A stretch of 64,000 nt of DNA from Gluconacetobacter dulcium (GTDB taxonomy: Bacteria; Pseudomonadota; Alphaproteobacteria; Acetobacterales; Acetobacteraceae): contig NZ_JABEQN010000001.1 in the NCBI RefSeq assembly GCF_014174165.1, positions 124,001 to 188,000 on the forward strand. Reading direction: 5' to 3'. A program made the translations under genes and the position numbers. This document shows, piece after piece, positions 38,718-48,610 of this stretch. Position 1 is the first letter of the stretch, and each line of letters begins with the position of its first letter. Below the pieces are notes generated by a model, which saw only the letters and a list, made by a program, of their open reading frames with translations, searched no databases and was not told the DNA's origin.

Positions 38718-41503
38718 TCTTCCAGCTTCCCTGGCTACTGGCGGCGCTGGCCATCCTGCCGGTGCTGTGGCTGCTGCTGCGCACATTGCCGCCGCCGCCC
38801 CAGCGCCGCGCCTTCCCCGCCATCATGTTGCTGCGCGGCTTGCGCGCACGGGTCACCCAGGCCGCCACCGCCCCACTCTGGCTGCTGCTGCTCCGCTGCG
38901 TGGCGCTCACGGTGCTCATCGTCGGGCTGGCCGGTCCGGTGCTGCGCCAGGACCGGGCCGGCCAGCCGGCACCTGGCGGCCGGGGCACCGAACAGATCAT
39001 CGTCCTCGACAACGGCTGGGCCGCCGTGCCCGACTGGCCCCGCCGACTGGCCGCCATCGATGCCGTGCTGGACCGCGCAACGCATCCCGTCCGCCTGCTG
39101 ACGACCGCGCCCGGCCTGGCTGGCGAAGCGCCCTCCGTCGGCGCGCCGACACCACCCTCCCTGTTGCGCGGCATGGTGGATTCCACGCGGCCCATGCCCT
39201 GGCCGACCGACCGCGCCGCCGCCACGCGCGCATTGCGCGACCTGGCATCCGGCGGGTGGCACGGGCGCGTGGTCTATGTCTCCGACGGCCTGGCAAGCGC
39301 CGACGACCCGGCTTTCGCCGCCACACTGACCGCGCTCGGTCCCGTCCAGACCCTGATCGACCGCGACGCAACGATCGCGGTCCTGACACCCGCCCCCACC
39401 AATGGCGACCAGCAATTGCACATCGCCATCAGCACCCTGCCCCTGCCCCATCCGCGTCAGTTGACCGTGCGCGCCGAGGCCATGGATGGCGGCGTCCTGT
39501 CGCTGGTGCCGGTGCCGGTCGCGGCCGGCGCACGGGACGGCTCGGCCGGCGTGGCATTACCCGCCGAACTGCGTAACCGGATCGGCCGACTGGTCCTGCG
39601 CGACATGCCCGGCCCGGCCGGCGTACGCCTGCTGGACGAGGGCGATCGTCGCCGCCCGGTAGGGCTGATCGGCGTCGCCGGCACAGATACGCCGCTGGTG
39701 GGCACGTTGTTCTATCTCCGCCGCGCCCTCTCCCCCACCGCCGAACTGCGCGAAGGCCCGGTGCCCACGCTGCTGAAGCGCCCGCTTTCGATCCTGATCG
39801 CGCCGGACGGCGCGCTGGACAGCCCCGAAACCCGACGTATCGTTACCGAATGGGTGCGCAAGGGCGGTATGCTGATCCGCTTCGCCGGCCCGTTGCTGAA
39901 CGGCAGTCCGGACCACGACCCGACCACCCCGGACTCAGGGATGGATTCGGGCAACCCCGCCGCATCTTCCCCGCTACCCGATGCCCTGCTCCCCGTCCCC
40001 CTGATGGACGGCGAACGCCAACTGGGTGGCGCAATGTCCTGGGGCAAGCCGGAACATCTGGCTCCGTTCCCCGATGATTCGCCGTTCCACGGACTGGCGG
40101 TTCCCGCCGACGTCACGGTATCCCGTCAGGTCCTGGCCCGCCCGGCAGCCGACCTGGCCACGCATAGCTGGGCGCGTCTGACCGACGGCACACCGCTGGT
40201 CACCCACGCCGCGTTGGGCGCGGGCGAGGTGGTGCTGTTCCATGTCACCAGTACGGCGGAATGGTCCAACCTGCCGCTGTCGGGCCTGTTCGTCGATATG
40301 CTGCGCCGACTGGCCGAACGCTCGGTCGGTATCGACGCCCCGGCCGACCACAGCCTGCTGGCGCCCTACATGACTCTGGATGCCGACGCGACCCTGAGCC
40401 CCCCCCCGCCGGCCGCGCGGGCTCTCCCATCCGATGCATTCGGCACCACACCAGCCTCCGCCGCCCATCCGCCCGGCCTGTATGGCCCACGCGCCAGTCG
40501 GCGGGCGTTGAATCTGGGCGACGTCATCGGACCACTCGCCGCCCAAAGCACCATCGGGCACGAGGTCACGTTGAGCGGCCAGTCACGCGACCGCGCACTC
40601 GGCCCCTGGCTGGTCGCCGCCGCCCTGCTGCTGCTGGCGCTGGACGCGATGCTGACATTACTGCTGCGGGCGGGCCGCCTGTCAGGCCGAAAGGCAGCGC
40701 TGACGGGCGCGATCCTGCTGGCCACCCTGTCGTCCCCGGCCCGCGCCGATCCTCGCCCCGATGGCGTACCAGGCGCCGCACTGGAAACGAGGCTGGGCTA
40801 TATCCAGACCGGCCACGCCGATATCGACGCCGTCTCGCGTGAAGGGCTGCAAGGTCTGTCGGATTACACCAACGCCCGGACCTCCGCCGTACTGGGCCAC
40901 CCGGATGGGGTGGTGCCCGATCGCGACGACCTGTCCTACTACCCGATGCTGTATTGGCCGGTGGTGGCCGACGCGACGATCGACCCCGCGCGCACGGCGG
41001 CGCTGAACGCTTATATGCGCCATGGCGGCATCCTGCTGATCGACAGCCAGGGCGTCGATCCCGCCGCGCCCGGCGCCGGTAGCCCCTCCGGTGCCGGCTT
41101 CGCCGCCCAGGCCCCCGGCACGGCGGCGGCACTGCGGCGCATGACCAGGGGGCTGGACGTCCCCCCCCTTACCCGGCTGACCGACAAGCACGTCCTGGCC
41201 CACACATTCTACCTGCTGCACAGCTTTCCGGGCCGCTATGACGGATTGCCGGTCTGGGTGGCGCGCGAGGGCGACAGCGCGAATGACGGCGTCAGCCCGG
41301 TCATCATCGGATCCAGCGACTGGGCTCATGCCTGGGCCGTCGATGCACAGGGCGACACCCCCTACGCCACGGTGCCGGACGGCAGCACCCAGCGCGTCAT
41401 GGCCTACCGGTTCGGCGTCAATGCCGTACTCTACGCCCTGACGGGTAATTACAAGGCGGACCAGGTCCACGTTCCGGCCCTGCTGCGGCGGCTGGGGGAA
41501 TGA
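38714..41503 (+). CDS. BatA-like/DUF4159 membrane protein
   Basis: A 929-aa protein with an N-terminal BatA-type membrane segment (PWLLAALAILPVLWLLLRTL), a long periplasmic VWA-like region and another membrane helix (LLLLALDAMLTLLLRAG, residues ~635-655). The C-terminal DUF4159 domain runs from about residue 685 (TRLGYIQTGHADIDAVSREG, DLSYYPMLYWPVV). DUF4159 is a glutamine-amidotransferase-like fold of unknown role. The stop overlaps the next start (ATGA). Confidence 0.87.
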   Translation: MIFQLPWLLAALAILPVLWLLLRTLPPPPQRRAFPAIMLLRGLRARVTQAATAPLWLLLLRCVALTVLIVGLAGPVLRQDRAGQPAPGGRGTEQIIVLDNGWAAVPDWPRRLAAIDAVLDRATHPVRLLTTAPGLAGEAPSVGAPTPPSLLRGMVDSTRPMPWPTDRAAATRALRDLASGGWHGRVVYVSDGLASADDPAFAATLTALGPVQTLIDRDATIAVLTPAPTNGDQQLHIAISTLPLPHPRQLTVRAEAMDGGVLSLVPVPVAAGARDGSAGVALPAELRNRIGRLVLRDMPGPAGVRLLDEGDRRRPVGLIGVAGTDTPLVGTLFYLRRALSPTAELREGPVPTLLKRPLSILIAPDGALDSPETRRIVTEWVRKGGMLIRFAGPLLNGSPDHDPTTPDSGMDSGNPAASSPLPDALLPVPLMDGERQLGGAMSWGKPEHLAPFPDDSPFHGLAVPADVTVSRQVLARPAADLATHSWARLTDGTPLVTHAALGAGEVVLFHVTSTAEWSNLPLSGLFVDMLRRLAERSVGIDAPADHSLLAPYMTLDADATLSPPPPAARALPSDAFGTTPASAAHPPGLYGPRASRRALNLGDVIGPLAAQSTIGHEVTLSGQSRDRALGPWLVAAALLLLALDAMLTLLLRAGRLSGRKAALTGAILLATLSSPARADPRPDGVPGAALETRLGYIQTGHADIDAVSREGLQGLSDYTNARTSAVLGHPDGVVPDRDDLSYYPMLYWPVVADATIDPARTAALNAYMRHGGILLIDSQGVDPAAPGAGSPSGAGFAAQAPGTAAALRRMTRGLDVPPLTRLTDKHVLAHTFYLLHSFPGRYDGLPVWVAREGDSANDGVSPVIIGSSDWAHAWAVDAQGDTPYATVPDGSTQRVMAYRFGVNAVLYALTGNYKADQVHVPALLRRLGE

Positions 41504-43641
41504 CCATGCCCAACCTGACCACCCTGCGGCACATGACGTCCTTCTCTCCGCTACTGCCCCCCTGGCTGCTCTACACGCTGGCAATTCTGGCCATGATTGT
41601 CCTGCTGGCCGGGCTGCTACGCCGGGCGCGCGGCACGCTGTGGCGCGCGGCGGCGGCAGCGATCGTCCTGCTGTGGCTATCCGGCCCCGAACGCATCAGC
41701 GAGACCGGGCAGGCCCTGCCCGAAACCGCCATCCTGGTCGTTGATCAATCCTCCTCCATGAGCGTAGGCCAACGCGCCGCCGTAGCCCATCAGGCGGCGG
41801 AACGCCTCCAGGCCGAAGCCGCGCATGTGCCGGGGCTGACGCTGCGCACCGTCACGGTGCATGACGGCCATGGCCAGGGCACGCGCCTGTTCGCAGCTCT
41901 CGACCAGGCAGCGGCCGACATCCCGCCGGCCCGGCTGGCGGGCGCGATCCTGCTGACCGACGGACAAGTCCACGATACCCCGCCGCAGCCGCCCGAACGA
42001 CTGCGCCCCGCCGATTCCGGCGGCCGGCACGCAACCCTGCCGCTGCATGTGCTCTTGACCGGACGGGGAGAGGAAACCGACCGCCGACTGCGCATCCTCC
42101 AGGCGCCGCCTTATGCCATCGTCGGCCAGAATGCCACGTTGCGGGTGCAGGTGGACGATCTGGGCCCGCACCCCGATAACGGCACGGAAGTCGACCTGAC
42201 ACTGGATCGCGGCGGCGAACCTCCGCTGCACAAAACCGTCCGCGTCGGCCAGCCTCAGGACATCACCCTGCCCGTCACCCATCCCGGCCCGATGCTGGTC
42301 GGGCTATCGGTCTCGCCACTTGAGGGTGAAGTCTCGACCGTCAACAACCAGGATGTGGTACGGATCAACGGAGTCCGCGACCGGCTGCGGGTATTGCTGG
42401 TCTCGGGCACGCCCAACCAGGGTGAACGGGTCTGGCGCCGTCTGCTGAAGGCCGACCCATCGGTCGATCTGGTGCATTTCACCATCCTGCGCCCACCCGA
42501 CAAGGATGACGGCACACCGCTGTCCGACCTGGCGCTGATCGCCTTCCCGGTGCGCGAACTGTTCCAGGAAAAGATCAGCCAGTTCGACCTGATCATCCTC
42601 GACGGGTTCGAGAACCGTGCCATCCTGCCGCGCACCTATCTGGAAAACATCGCCCAGTATGTGCGTGACGGCGGCGGATTGCTGCTGATCGGCGGCCCGG
42701 AATTCCTGGGGGCGGGCTCTCTGCAGGATACGCCGCTGGGCGACATCCTGCCGGCCCATGTCCCAACCGAAGGCGGGCTGGTGGAACAGCGCTTCCGCCC
42801 CGCCCTCACGGCCGACGGTCATCGCCATCCCGTCACGGCGGGGCTGCCGGGAGCCGGCACCGCACCGGACGGGCACGATGCCGATTGGGGGCCATGGTAC
42901 CGTGTATTGCGAACCGATTCCGTCCACGGGCAGGTCCTGATGGACGGTCCGGCCCATACACCGCTGCTGGTTCTGGACCGGGTGGACCGAGGCCGCGTCG
43001 CCTTCCTGCTGTCGGACCAGATCTGGCTGTGGTCGCACGGCGAGGGTGGCGGCGGCCCGCAATCCGAACTGCTGCGGCACGTCTCTCACTGGCTGATGAA
43101 AGAACCGGAACTGGAAGAAGAACAGCTGACGGCCACCATCGCCAATGACCGGATCGTCATAACCCGCCGCACCGCAGCCGCCGTCGCGCCGCACGCGGTC
43201 ACAATCACCGCGCCCGACGGCACCACCCGCCAGATACCCCTGCATACCACCGGCATAGGCCTCTCCCAGGCCGATGCGCCCGCGACCCAGCAGGGCATCT
43301 GGATGGCCGATGATGGCACGCACCGCGCTTTCGCCGCTCCGACCCAGGACGATCCGGTGGAATGGTCGGACCTGCGTGCCACGGCAAGCGTCACGGCTCC
43401 CCTCGCCGGCCAGACGGGCGGCGGCATCTACTGGCTGGGTGACGACCCTGCCAATCTCCACCTGCCCGCACTGCGCGCCCCGGCCTCAGGCCGCGTGTCA
43501 GGACCGGACTGGATGGGCTTTCCGCAACGCGATGCCCGTCTGGTCACCGGTCGCACCGCCAGTCCACTTCTCCCCGCATGGCTGGTACTGGCGCTGGCCG
43601 CAATGCTTCTACTGACCGGCTGGTGGCGCGAAGGCCGCTGA
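41500..43641 (+). CDS. membrane VWA/glutamine-amidotransferase-like protein
   Basis: A 713-aa inner-membrane protein. Two N-terminal helices (LLYTLAILAMIVLLAGLLRR, AAAAAIVLLWLSG) precede a VWA-like segment with ETAILVVDQSSSMSVGQRAA (DxSxS MIDAS). A class-I amidotransferase-like domain lies around residues 300-560 (LDGFENRAILPRTYLENIAQ, GGGLLLIGGPEFLGAGS) without an obvious catalytic Cys. A C-terminal helix is WLVLALAAMLLLTGWW. It is the last gene of the MoxR operon, probably with an envelope function. Confidence 0.82.
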   Translation: MTMPNLTTLRHMTSFSPLLPPWLLYTLAILAMIVLLAGLLRRARGTLWRAAAAAIVLLWLSGPERISETGQALPETAILVVDQSSSMSVGQRAAVAHQAAERLQAEAAHVPGLTLRTVTVHDGHGQGTRLFAALDQAAADIPPARLAGAILLTDGQVHDTPPQPPERLRPADSGGRHATLPLHVLLTGRGEETDRRLRILQAPPYAIVGQNATLRVQVDDLGPHPDNGTEVDLTLDRGGEPPLHKTVRVGQPQDITLPVTHPGPMLVGLSVSPLEGEVSTVNNQDVVRINGVRDRLRVLLVSGTPNQGERVWRRLLKADPSVDLVHFTILRPPDKDDGTPLSDLALIAFPVRELFQEKISQFDLIILDGFENRAILPRTYLENIAQYVRDGGGLLLIGGPEFLGAGSLQDTPLGDILPAHVPTEGGLVEQRFRPALTADGHRHPVTAGLPGAGTAPDGHDADWGPWYRVLRTDSVHGQVLMDGPAHTPLLVLDRVDRGRVAFLLSDQIWLWSHGEGGGGPQSELLRHVSHWLMKEPELEEEQLTATIANDRIVITRRTAAAVAPHAVTITAPDGTTRQIPLHTTGIGLSQADAPATQQGIWMADDGTHRAFAAPTQDDPVEWSDLRATASVTAPLAGQTGGGIYWLGDDPANLHLPALRAPASGRVSGPDWMGFPQRDARLVTGRTASPLLPAWLVLALAAMLLLTGWWREGR

Positions 43642-43643
43642 AA

Positions 43644-43685
43644 GAGAGTGCTGCACCCCGGTCCGCCGGCTTGCAGCATCCTCTC
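43644..43685 (+). terminator. hairpin after the MoxR operon
   Basis: TGCTGCA (43649-43655) pairs with TGCAGCA (43672-43678), and flanking GAGAG (43644-43648) pairs with CTCTC (43681-43685). The structure begins 3 nt after the stop codon. No U-run follows, so termination efficiency is uncertain. Confidence 0.5.
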
Positions 43686-43836
43686 CAAAAGGCCCCGTGA
43701 CTCACGATCCAGCGATTTCCATCGCATCTCAGCCCGATCTGGACTATAAAAGGGGGCCGGGACCGCGTCCGGCAGGCCGGTCCATATCGGACGGTTCGCA
43801 TCCGCCCCGAACAGGTCGCGCCTGTCATCGAGACGA

Positions 43837-44469
43837 ATGTTACTGAGACGAATAATGATTATCAGAACAGGTATCCGCCTTCTCTTTCTCGCGCTGCTGA
43901 CCGGCAGCGCGGCAATCATGGCTCCGATGCATTTCGCCTGTGCCCAGTCGGATGACGATGAGGCAGAAGCCGATGCTGCCGATGCGGCGAAGCAGGCCGA
44001 AGCCCGTCGCGCCGCACGCGCCTCAGCCCCACCGGCCGCCCTGCCCGGCGCAGAGTCGAACGAAGAGATCGGCGGTCATGCGAATGGCGACCTGAATCCC
44101 ACCGCGGCCCTGTTCGACGCCATCAATCGCGGCAGCCTCGGCGCGGCCAAGGAAGCCCTGAACCGTGGTGCCGACATGGAAGGTCACAATGTTCTGGGCC
44201 AGACGCCTCTGGACATGGCGATCGACCTGAACCGCAACGACATTACCTTCCTGCTGCTGTCGCTCCGCACGCTTGATGACGAGCACGTCATCGCGGCTTC
44301 GACGACCCATTCCGGCATCACGATGCATAATGGCAGCGGCCACCTGACCATCGATGGCACCAGCCATGGGTCCCGATCGGGCGTCATGATGGCGACAAGC
44401 CGTACCGCCCCCCGAGACAATGGCACGCCTCGGCCCGAAATCGGGTTCCTCGGTTTCGGCGGCGGCTGA
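43837..44469 (+). CDS. secreted ankyrin-repeat protein
   Basis: A 210-aa protein with a signal peptide (IRLLFLALLTGSAAIMAPMHFACAQ), an acidic/Ala-rich linker and two ankyrin-like repeats (ALFDAINRGSLGAAKEALNR then GADMEGHNVLGQTPLDMAID). The C-terminal ~70 residues are Ser/Thr/His/Gly-rich and low in complexity. Probably periplasmic, with a protein-binding role unknown. Start at ATG 43837, or ATG 43855. Confidence 0.8.
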   Translation: MLLRRIMIIRTGIRLLFLALLTGSAAIMAPMHFACAQSDDDEAEADAADAAKQAEARRAARASAPPAALPGAESNEEIGGHANGDLNPTAALFDAINRGSLGAAKEALNRGADMEGHNVLGQTPLDMAIDLNRNDITFLLLSLRTLDDEHVIAASTTHSGITMHNGSGHLTIDGTSHGSRSGVMMATSRTAPRDNGTPRPEIGFLGFGGG

Positions 44470-44575
44470 CAATCCATTTCGTGAGGCTGGCCACCCGTTC
44501 CGAGTGACAAATCCGAACGGAAACATCGCTTCACTGACCGGCGTTCCGGAACATGCTAGTTTATTGTTTTTACGA

Positions 44576-44611
44576 ACATTCTGTTTGAATGCACGCATTC
44601 AAACAGAATGT
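44576..44611. repeat. 36-bp near-perfect palindrome abutting ccrM
   Basis: ACATTCTGTTTGAATGC (44576-44592) and GCATTCAAACAGAATGT (44595-44611) are perfect 17-bp arms around AC, ending 3 bp from the ccrM stop codon and lying between convergent genes. It could be a bidirectional terminator, although no U-run follows on either side, or a protein-binding site. Confidence 0.75.
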
Positions 44612-44614
44612 GTT

Positions 44615-45715
44615 CTAGCTGGCTGCGCTGTCCTGTGACAGGATTTCGCTTCGCAAGATGTCCAGCGGAACCATCTGCCCCTCGCGCATCAGATGCCAGA
44701 AGGTCCATCCATTGCAGGATGGGGCATTCGTTAATAACGCCCCCAGCTTATGGATCGATCCGCGCTGCGTACCGCTGACCAGCGTGCCGTCAGGCGCAAC
44801 GGTGGCCGACACGCGCTGATGACGATCATAGACCATCGTTCCGGCCGGCAGCAGTCCACGTTCGACCAGGCTGCCGAACGGCACGCGCGGTGCCTCGCGG
44901 CGGGCAGGTGTGGTCAGCACGCTGTCCAGAGGCACCGGGCGCTCGCGCCGGGCACGACCGATTGCTGCTTCCGCATAATCCGGATGACGCTCGATCCCGA
45001 TGAAGCGGCGGCGCAACCGCCGCGCCATAGCCGTCGTCGTGCCCGTGCCGGCGAACGGATCGAGAATGATGTCGTCCACATTGGTCGAAGCGACCAGCAC
45101 TCGGTGCAGCAGACTTTCGGGCTTCTGCGTCGGGTGCAGCTTCAGGCCATGGGCATTGCGCAGCCGCTCTCCCCCCGTGCAGAGCGGCAGATACCAGTCC
45201 GAGCGCATCTGCACGTCGTCGTTCAGCGCCTTCATCGCCTGGTAGTTGAAGCGATAGCGGCTGTCGGCACCCCGCGCGGCCCAGATCAGCGTCTCATGAG
45301 CATTGGTGAAGCGCCGCCCCCGGAAATTCGGCATCGGGTTCGACTTGCGCCAGATCACGTCATTCAGGATCCAGAACCCCAGATCCTGGAGGATCGCGCC
45401 GATCCGGAAGATGTTGTGATACGACCCGATCACCCAGATCGTGCCGTCCTTGCGCAGCAGGCGGCGGGCCTCGCCCAGCCAGGCACGGGTAAACCGGTCA
45501 TATTCCGCAAGATCGCTGAATTTGTCCCAGTCATCATCCACCCCGTCCACAATGCTGTCATCGGGGCGGCGTAGTTCACCACGCAACTGAAGGTTGTACG
45601 GCGGGTCGGCAAAAATACAGTCGATCGACCCGCTCGGCAGAGTCTGCATCAGTTCGATGCAATCGCCACGCAGAATCTGATCAAGGGGCAATTCCATCAT
45701 AACCGCGCCGCTCAT
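44615..45715 (-). CDS. ccrM: CcrM-type adenine DNA methyltransferase (GANTC)
   Basis: A 366-aa beta-class N6-adenine methyltransferase. Motif IV DPPYN lies in [18 protein letters not shown] near residue 38, and the AdoMet motif I is [20 protein letters not shown] near residue 220. The C-terminal ~85 residues are the CcrM-specific DNA-recognition domain ([24 protein letters not shown]). It methylates GANTC after replication and is cell-cycle regulated in Caulobacter. It overlaps rnhB by 4 nt, so they form one operon. GANTC sites cluster in the operon's upstream region. Confidence 0.95.
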   Translation of the reverse strand: MSGAVMMELPLDQILRGDCIELMQTLPSGSIDCIFADPPYNLQLRGELRRPDDSIVDGVDDDWDKFSDLAEYDRFTRAWLGEARRLLRKDGTIWVIGSYHNIFRIGAILQDLGFWILNDVIWRKSNPMPNFRGRRFTNAHETLIWAARGADSRYRFNYQAMKALNDDVQMRSDWYLPLCTGGERLRNAHGLKLHPTQKPESLLHRVLVASTNVDDIILDPFAGTGTTTAMARRLRRRFIGIERHPDYAEAAIGRARRERPVPLDSVLTTPARREAPRVPFGSLVERGLLPAGTMVYDRHQRVSATVAPDGTLVSGTQRGSIHKLGALLTNAPSCNGWTFWHLMREGQMVPLDILRSEILSQDSAAS

Positions 45716-46359
45716 GACACACCCCAGGCCGCGGGGCGGCCGTCGGCGGGCAAGCCAAGCGACAATTGTCGGACCAAGCCGAACGCCTCCCGATGATGCG
45801 GGGTCTTACCGACGTCACAAAGCGCCGCCCGATGCTGGGCAGTGCCGTAACCGGCGTTGCGCTCCCATCCGTAGGCAGGCCAGCGGACGGCGAGGCGCTC
45901 CATCAGCCGGTCACGCACAACCTTGGCCACGATCGACGCCGCCGCGATGGACAGGCTTTCACCATCGCCACCCACCACGCATTCCGTCGGGCACCCGAAA
46001 TCGGGGGCGGCATTTCCGTCCACCAGCACCAGTTCCGGCCGCACGGACAGGCGTGCGACAGCGCGCCGCATCGCCAGAAAGGCGGCATGCAGAATATTTA
46101 GGCGCGCGATTTCAGCGACCGAAGCCGCGGCAACCGCAATATGCACCCCACGGGCGCCACGCAGCGCAATATAGGCACGACGCCGCGCCACGGCAGACAG
46201 CTTCTTTGAATCATCCAGCAGGGTGGCCAGTTGGGCCGGCACGCCGCCATCAAAGATCACCGCGGCCGCGACAACCGGACCCGCCAGCGGGCCACGACCC
46301 ACCTCATCCACCCCGGCAACCCGGCCGCCATGCTGCGCTTCGCGCGTGTAATCCGGCAT
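45712..46359 (-). CDS. rnhB: ribonuclease HII
   Basis: Degrades RNA in RNA-DNA hybrids and removes single ribonucleotides. At 215 aa it has the HII motif [20 protein letters not shown] (first Asp-Glu pair) and later Asp residues in [12 protein letters not shown] and [12 protein letters not shown]. It is the first gene of the rnhB-ccrM operon, an order common in alphaproteobacteria. Confidence 0.95.
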   Translation of the reverse strand: MPDYTREAQHGGRVAGVDEVGRGPLAGPVVAAAVIFDGGVPAQLATLLDDSKKLSAVARRRAYIALRGARGVHIAVAAASVAEIARLNILHAAFLAMRRAVARLSVRPELVLVDGNAAPDFGCPTECVVGGDGESLSIAAASIVAKVVRDRLMERLAVRWPAYGWERNAGYGTAQHRAALCDVGKTPHHREAFGLVRQLSLGLPADGRPAAWGVS

Positions 46360-46401
46360 TCACCCCATCCCGAACCGGGCCGAGCCGGGCGCCTGTCGCC
46401 C

Positions 46402-46520
46402 GATTCGCACACCGAATCACGTCCTGAAGGGATGGAAACCATCTTTACGTCATGTTGCGCAAGATACTGATTCCATGCCGAGTCCTTTCAAACGCAAAAA
46501 ACTTCTTCCGCCAGGGACTC
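46402..46520 (-). promoter_or_regulatory. GANTC cluster upstream of rnhB-ccrM
   Basis: Five GANTC methylation sites lie within 119 bp upstream of rnhB: GATTC 46402-46406, GAATC 46414-46418, GATTC 46469-46473, GAGTC 46480-46484 and GACTC 46516-46520. The last two are inside an inverted repeat, CCGAGTCC (46478-46485) and GGACTCGG (46515-46522). A TTGAAA hexamer on the minus strand (46486-46491) may be a -35. Feedback of CcrM on its own promoter is the inferred purpose. Confidence 0.6.
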
Positions 46521-46534
46521 GGGCCACGGAAATT

Positions 46535-46843
46535 TCAGCCCTTCGATGTCCGCCGCGGCAGCAGAATCAGGCCGGCCAGAAGCCCGACCACGGCCGCAAC
46601 CGCCACCGACAGGAGGGGCCGGTCCTGCACGAACAGCACCGCCTTCTCCACCTTGCCCTCGCCCTCTTCATAAAGCTCGGCGAACTCGCGGCGGGCCATG
46701 CCGCTCAATTGATCGACCTTACCCTCCGCCTGCATGCCCAGATCACCCGTCAGGCCACCAGCCGCGTCCTTCAGGCGACCGGTCCCTTCCTCGATCGTGC
46801 CCTTCACCTTCTCGACGAATGTGTCGTTACCGGATTCCGTCAT
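46535..46843 (-). CDS. CsbD/DUF883-like small membrane-anchored stress protein
   Basis: A 102-aa protein. The N-terminal half is a CsbD-like amphipathic helix region (VEKVKGTIEEGTGRLKDAAG, QAEGKVDQLSGMA) and the C-terminus is a single membrane helix (RPLLSVAVAAVVGLLAGLIL) with the DUF883/ElaB style 'QDRPLL' lead. Probably stress-induced and inner-membrane tethered. The start at ATG 46843 is preceded by GGAGAAAAAAGC. It is a likely paralogue of the protein at 56954-57205, on the other side of the efflux operon. Confidence 0.8.
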   Translation of the reverse strand: MTESGNDTFVEKVKGTIEEGTGRLKDAAGGLTGDLGMQAEGKVDQLSGMARREFAELYEEGEGKVEKAVLFVQDRPLLSVAVAAVVGLLAGLILLPRRTSKG

Positions 46844-47184
46844 GCTTTTTTCTCCTCCAAACGGACCAACCCGCACGGGTCGGTTCTATGGAAACGGATC
46901 GAATACGCCCCGGTTGCGCATGCCGCCCCCGGGCGGACCGGATCATCCGGACCGGATGGCACGCTATCGCGGGCGCCCAGATCCCGCCACCAATGGAATA
47001 GTTGATGGCATTCGATGAAAACGCATGACAGCCAGTTGGCGAACGACAAAAATTGTTACATTTCTAGACAGTTTCCTAAGCAAGGATTTAGGCATCTTTT
47101 TTCGCGTAGCTGCTAACACTGCCCCAACAAATCGCACGCCTGCGGCGTGCCCGACGTCATTGGATTGAGGAAGACCTGAGGACC
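46844..47184. other. 341-bp divergent promoter region before the RND operon
   Basis: No gene found. A short inverted repeat CATCCG-GAC-CGGATG (46944-46958) could be an operator. An AT-rich stretch (47047-47110) includes CCTAA (47075-47079) pairing with TTAGG (47088-47092) and then a T-run, and probably carries the efflux-operon promoter. I could not place -35/-10 boxes with confidence. Confidence 0.4.
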
Positions 47185-48564
47185 ATGGACAAACCGACTC
47201 TGGACCCGTCCGACGCGCCTGCGCAGCAATCGACGGGGCGCGGCCGGCAGGGCAGCGCCGGGAAGAAATCGCGCCGCCGTTTACTGCTATGGGGCACGGC
47301 GCTGGTGGGTGCCGCCGTGATTGCGGCGGCCTTTCTGAGGCCGCACGGCCAGAGCGGTGGCGGACGGCATGCTCACCAGATGGCGGCGGATGTCCAACCG
47401 GTGGCGGTTGCCGTCGTGCGCAAAGGCGATATGCCGGTGGAACTGACCGAACTGGGCACGGTGGTCCCGATCACCAACGTCACAGTTCAGTCGCGCGTCG
47501 ACGGCTACTTGATGCAGGTGCTGTTCACCGAGGGCCAGCACGTCAAAAAAGGCGACCTCCTGGCGCTGATCGACACACGGCCTTACGAAGTGCTGCTGGC
47601 CCAGTACCAAGGGCAACTCGCCTCCGACATCGCCCAGTTGGAGCAGGCCCGGGTGGATAATGCCCGCTATCAGCGCCTGATCCGCCAGAACAGCATCGCG
47701 GCCCAGACGGCCGTCGACCAGCAATACAAGGTCGCGCAGCTCGAAGGCACGGTGAAGGTCGATCAGGCTCAGGTCGACAACGAAAAGCTCCAGATCATTT
47801 ATTGCCACGTCATTGCCCCGGTGGACGGCCGTGTCGGCATCCGCCAGGTGGACATGGGCAACTACATCACCGCCGGCCAGACCAACGGCCTGGTCATCCT
47901 GACCCAGATGCAGCCGATCTCCGTGATCTTCACCCTGCCGGAGACCGAACTGGGCCGGGTGGCCGAGCGGCTGCGCAGCGGCGTCTCCCTGCCGGTCGAA
48001 GCGTGGGACAGCACCAACACGCGCAAGCTGGCCGATGGTGCCGTCAGCGTGCTGGACAGCCAGATCGACACCGCGACAGGCACGGTCAAGCTGCGTTCGA
48101 TCTTCCCCAATCAGGACGAAACCCTTTTCCCGAACCAGTTCGTCAATGCGCACCTGCTGGTCAATACCGAGCATGACGTGCTGCTGCTCCCCGCCAACGC
48201 GGTGCAGACCGGGCCGAGCGGATCGTTCGTCTATGTCGTCAAGTCGGACAACACCGTCGAGGTCCGCGACATCGCGACCGGCACGTCGCATGGGGACAGC
48301 GTGGTGGTGACCAGCGGGCTCAAGGAGGGAGAATCGGTCGTGACCGACGGCACCGACCATCTGCGTGCCGGCGCCAAGGTTACAATCCCGAGCGCAACCG
48401 ACAGCACCGCCGCCCCCGGCGATGCGGTCACCCCGGCGGCAGGACAGGGGCATCGCCACCGCCGCCACAATGCGAGCGGACAGGGCGACATGACCGGCAG
48501 CACGACCGGCGGCACCACTGACAGCACCTCTGGCGGCACATCCGGCGGACAACCCCATCAATGA
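47185..48564 (+). CDS. mdtA: RND efflux periplasmic adaptor, MdtA-like
   Basis: A 459-aa membrane-fusion protein with an N-terminal signal-anchor ([20 protein letters not shown]), a lipoyl half ([20 protein letters not shown]), a coiled-coil hairpin (residues ~125-200) and beta-barrel/proximal domains ([40 protein letters not shown]). The C-terminal ~50 residues are a Gly/Ser/Thr/His-rich tail. AGGAAG and GAGGA precede the start. First gene of a four-gene tripartite pump operon. Confidence 0.92.
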   Translation: MDKPTLDPSDAPAQQSTGRGRQGSAGKKSRRRLLLWGTALVGAAVIAAAFLRPHGQSGGGRHAHQMAADVQPVAVAVVRKGDMPVELTELGTVVPITNVTVQSRVDGYLMQVLFTEGQHVKKGDLLALIDTRPYEVLLAQYQGQLASDIAQLEQARVDNARYQRLIRQNSIAAQTAVDQQYKVAQLEGTVKVDQAQVDNEKLQIIYCHVIAPVDGRVGIRQVDMGNYITAGQTNGLVILTQMQPISVIFTLPETELGRVAERLRSGVSLPVEAWDSTNTRKLADGAVSVLDSQIDTATGTVKLRSIFPNQDETLFPNQFVNAHLLVNTEHDVLLLPANAVQTGPSGSFVYVVKSDNTVEVRDIATGTSHGDSVVVTSGLKEGESVVTDGTDHLRAGAKVTIPSATDSTAAPGDAVTPAAGQGHRHRRHNASGQGDMTGSTTGGTTDSTSGGTSGGQPHQ

Positions 48565-48610
48565 TCCCGGCCCGACACCAGGTCCGTCGCCTTCAGCCGG
48601 AGAGCCGTGC

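Noticed and set aside
43740-43755. TATAAAAG element upstream of the ankyrin gene
   Set aside because: No matching -35 at proper spacing was found; recorded only as a possible AT-rich promoter element.
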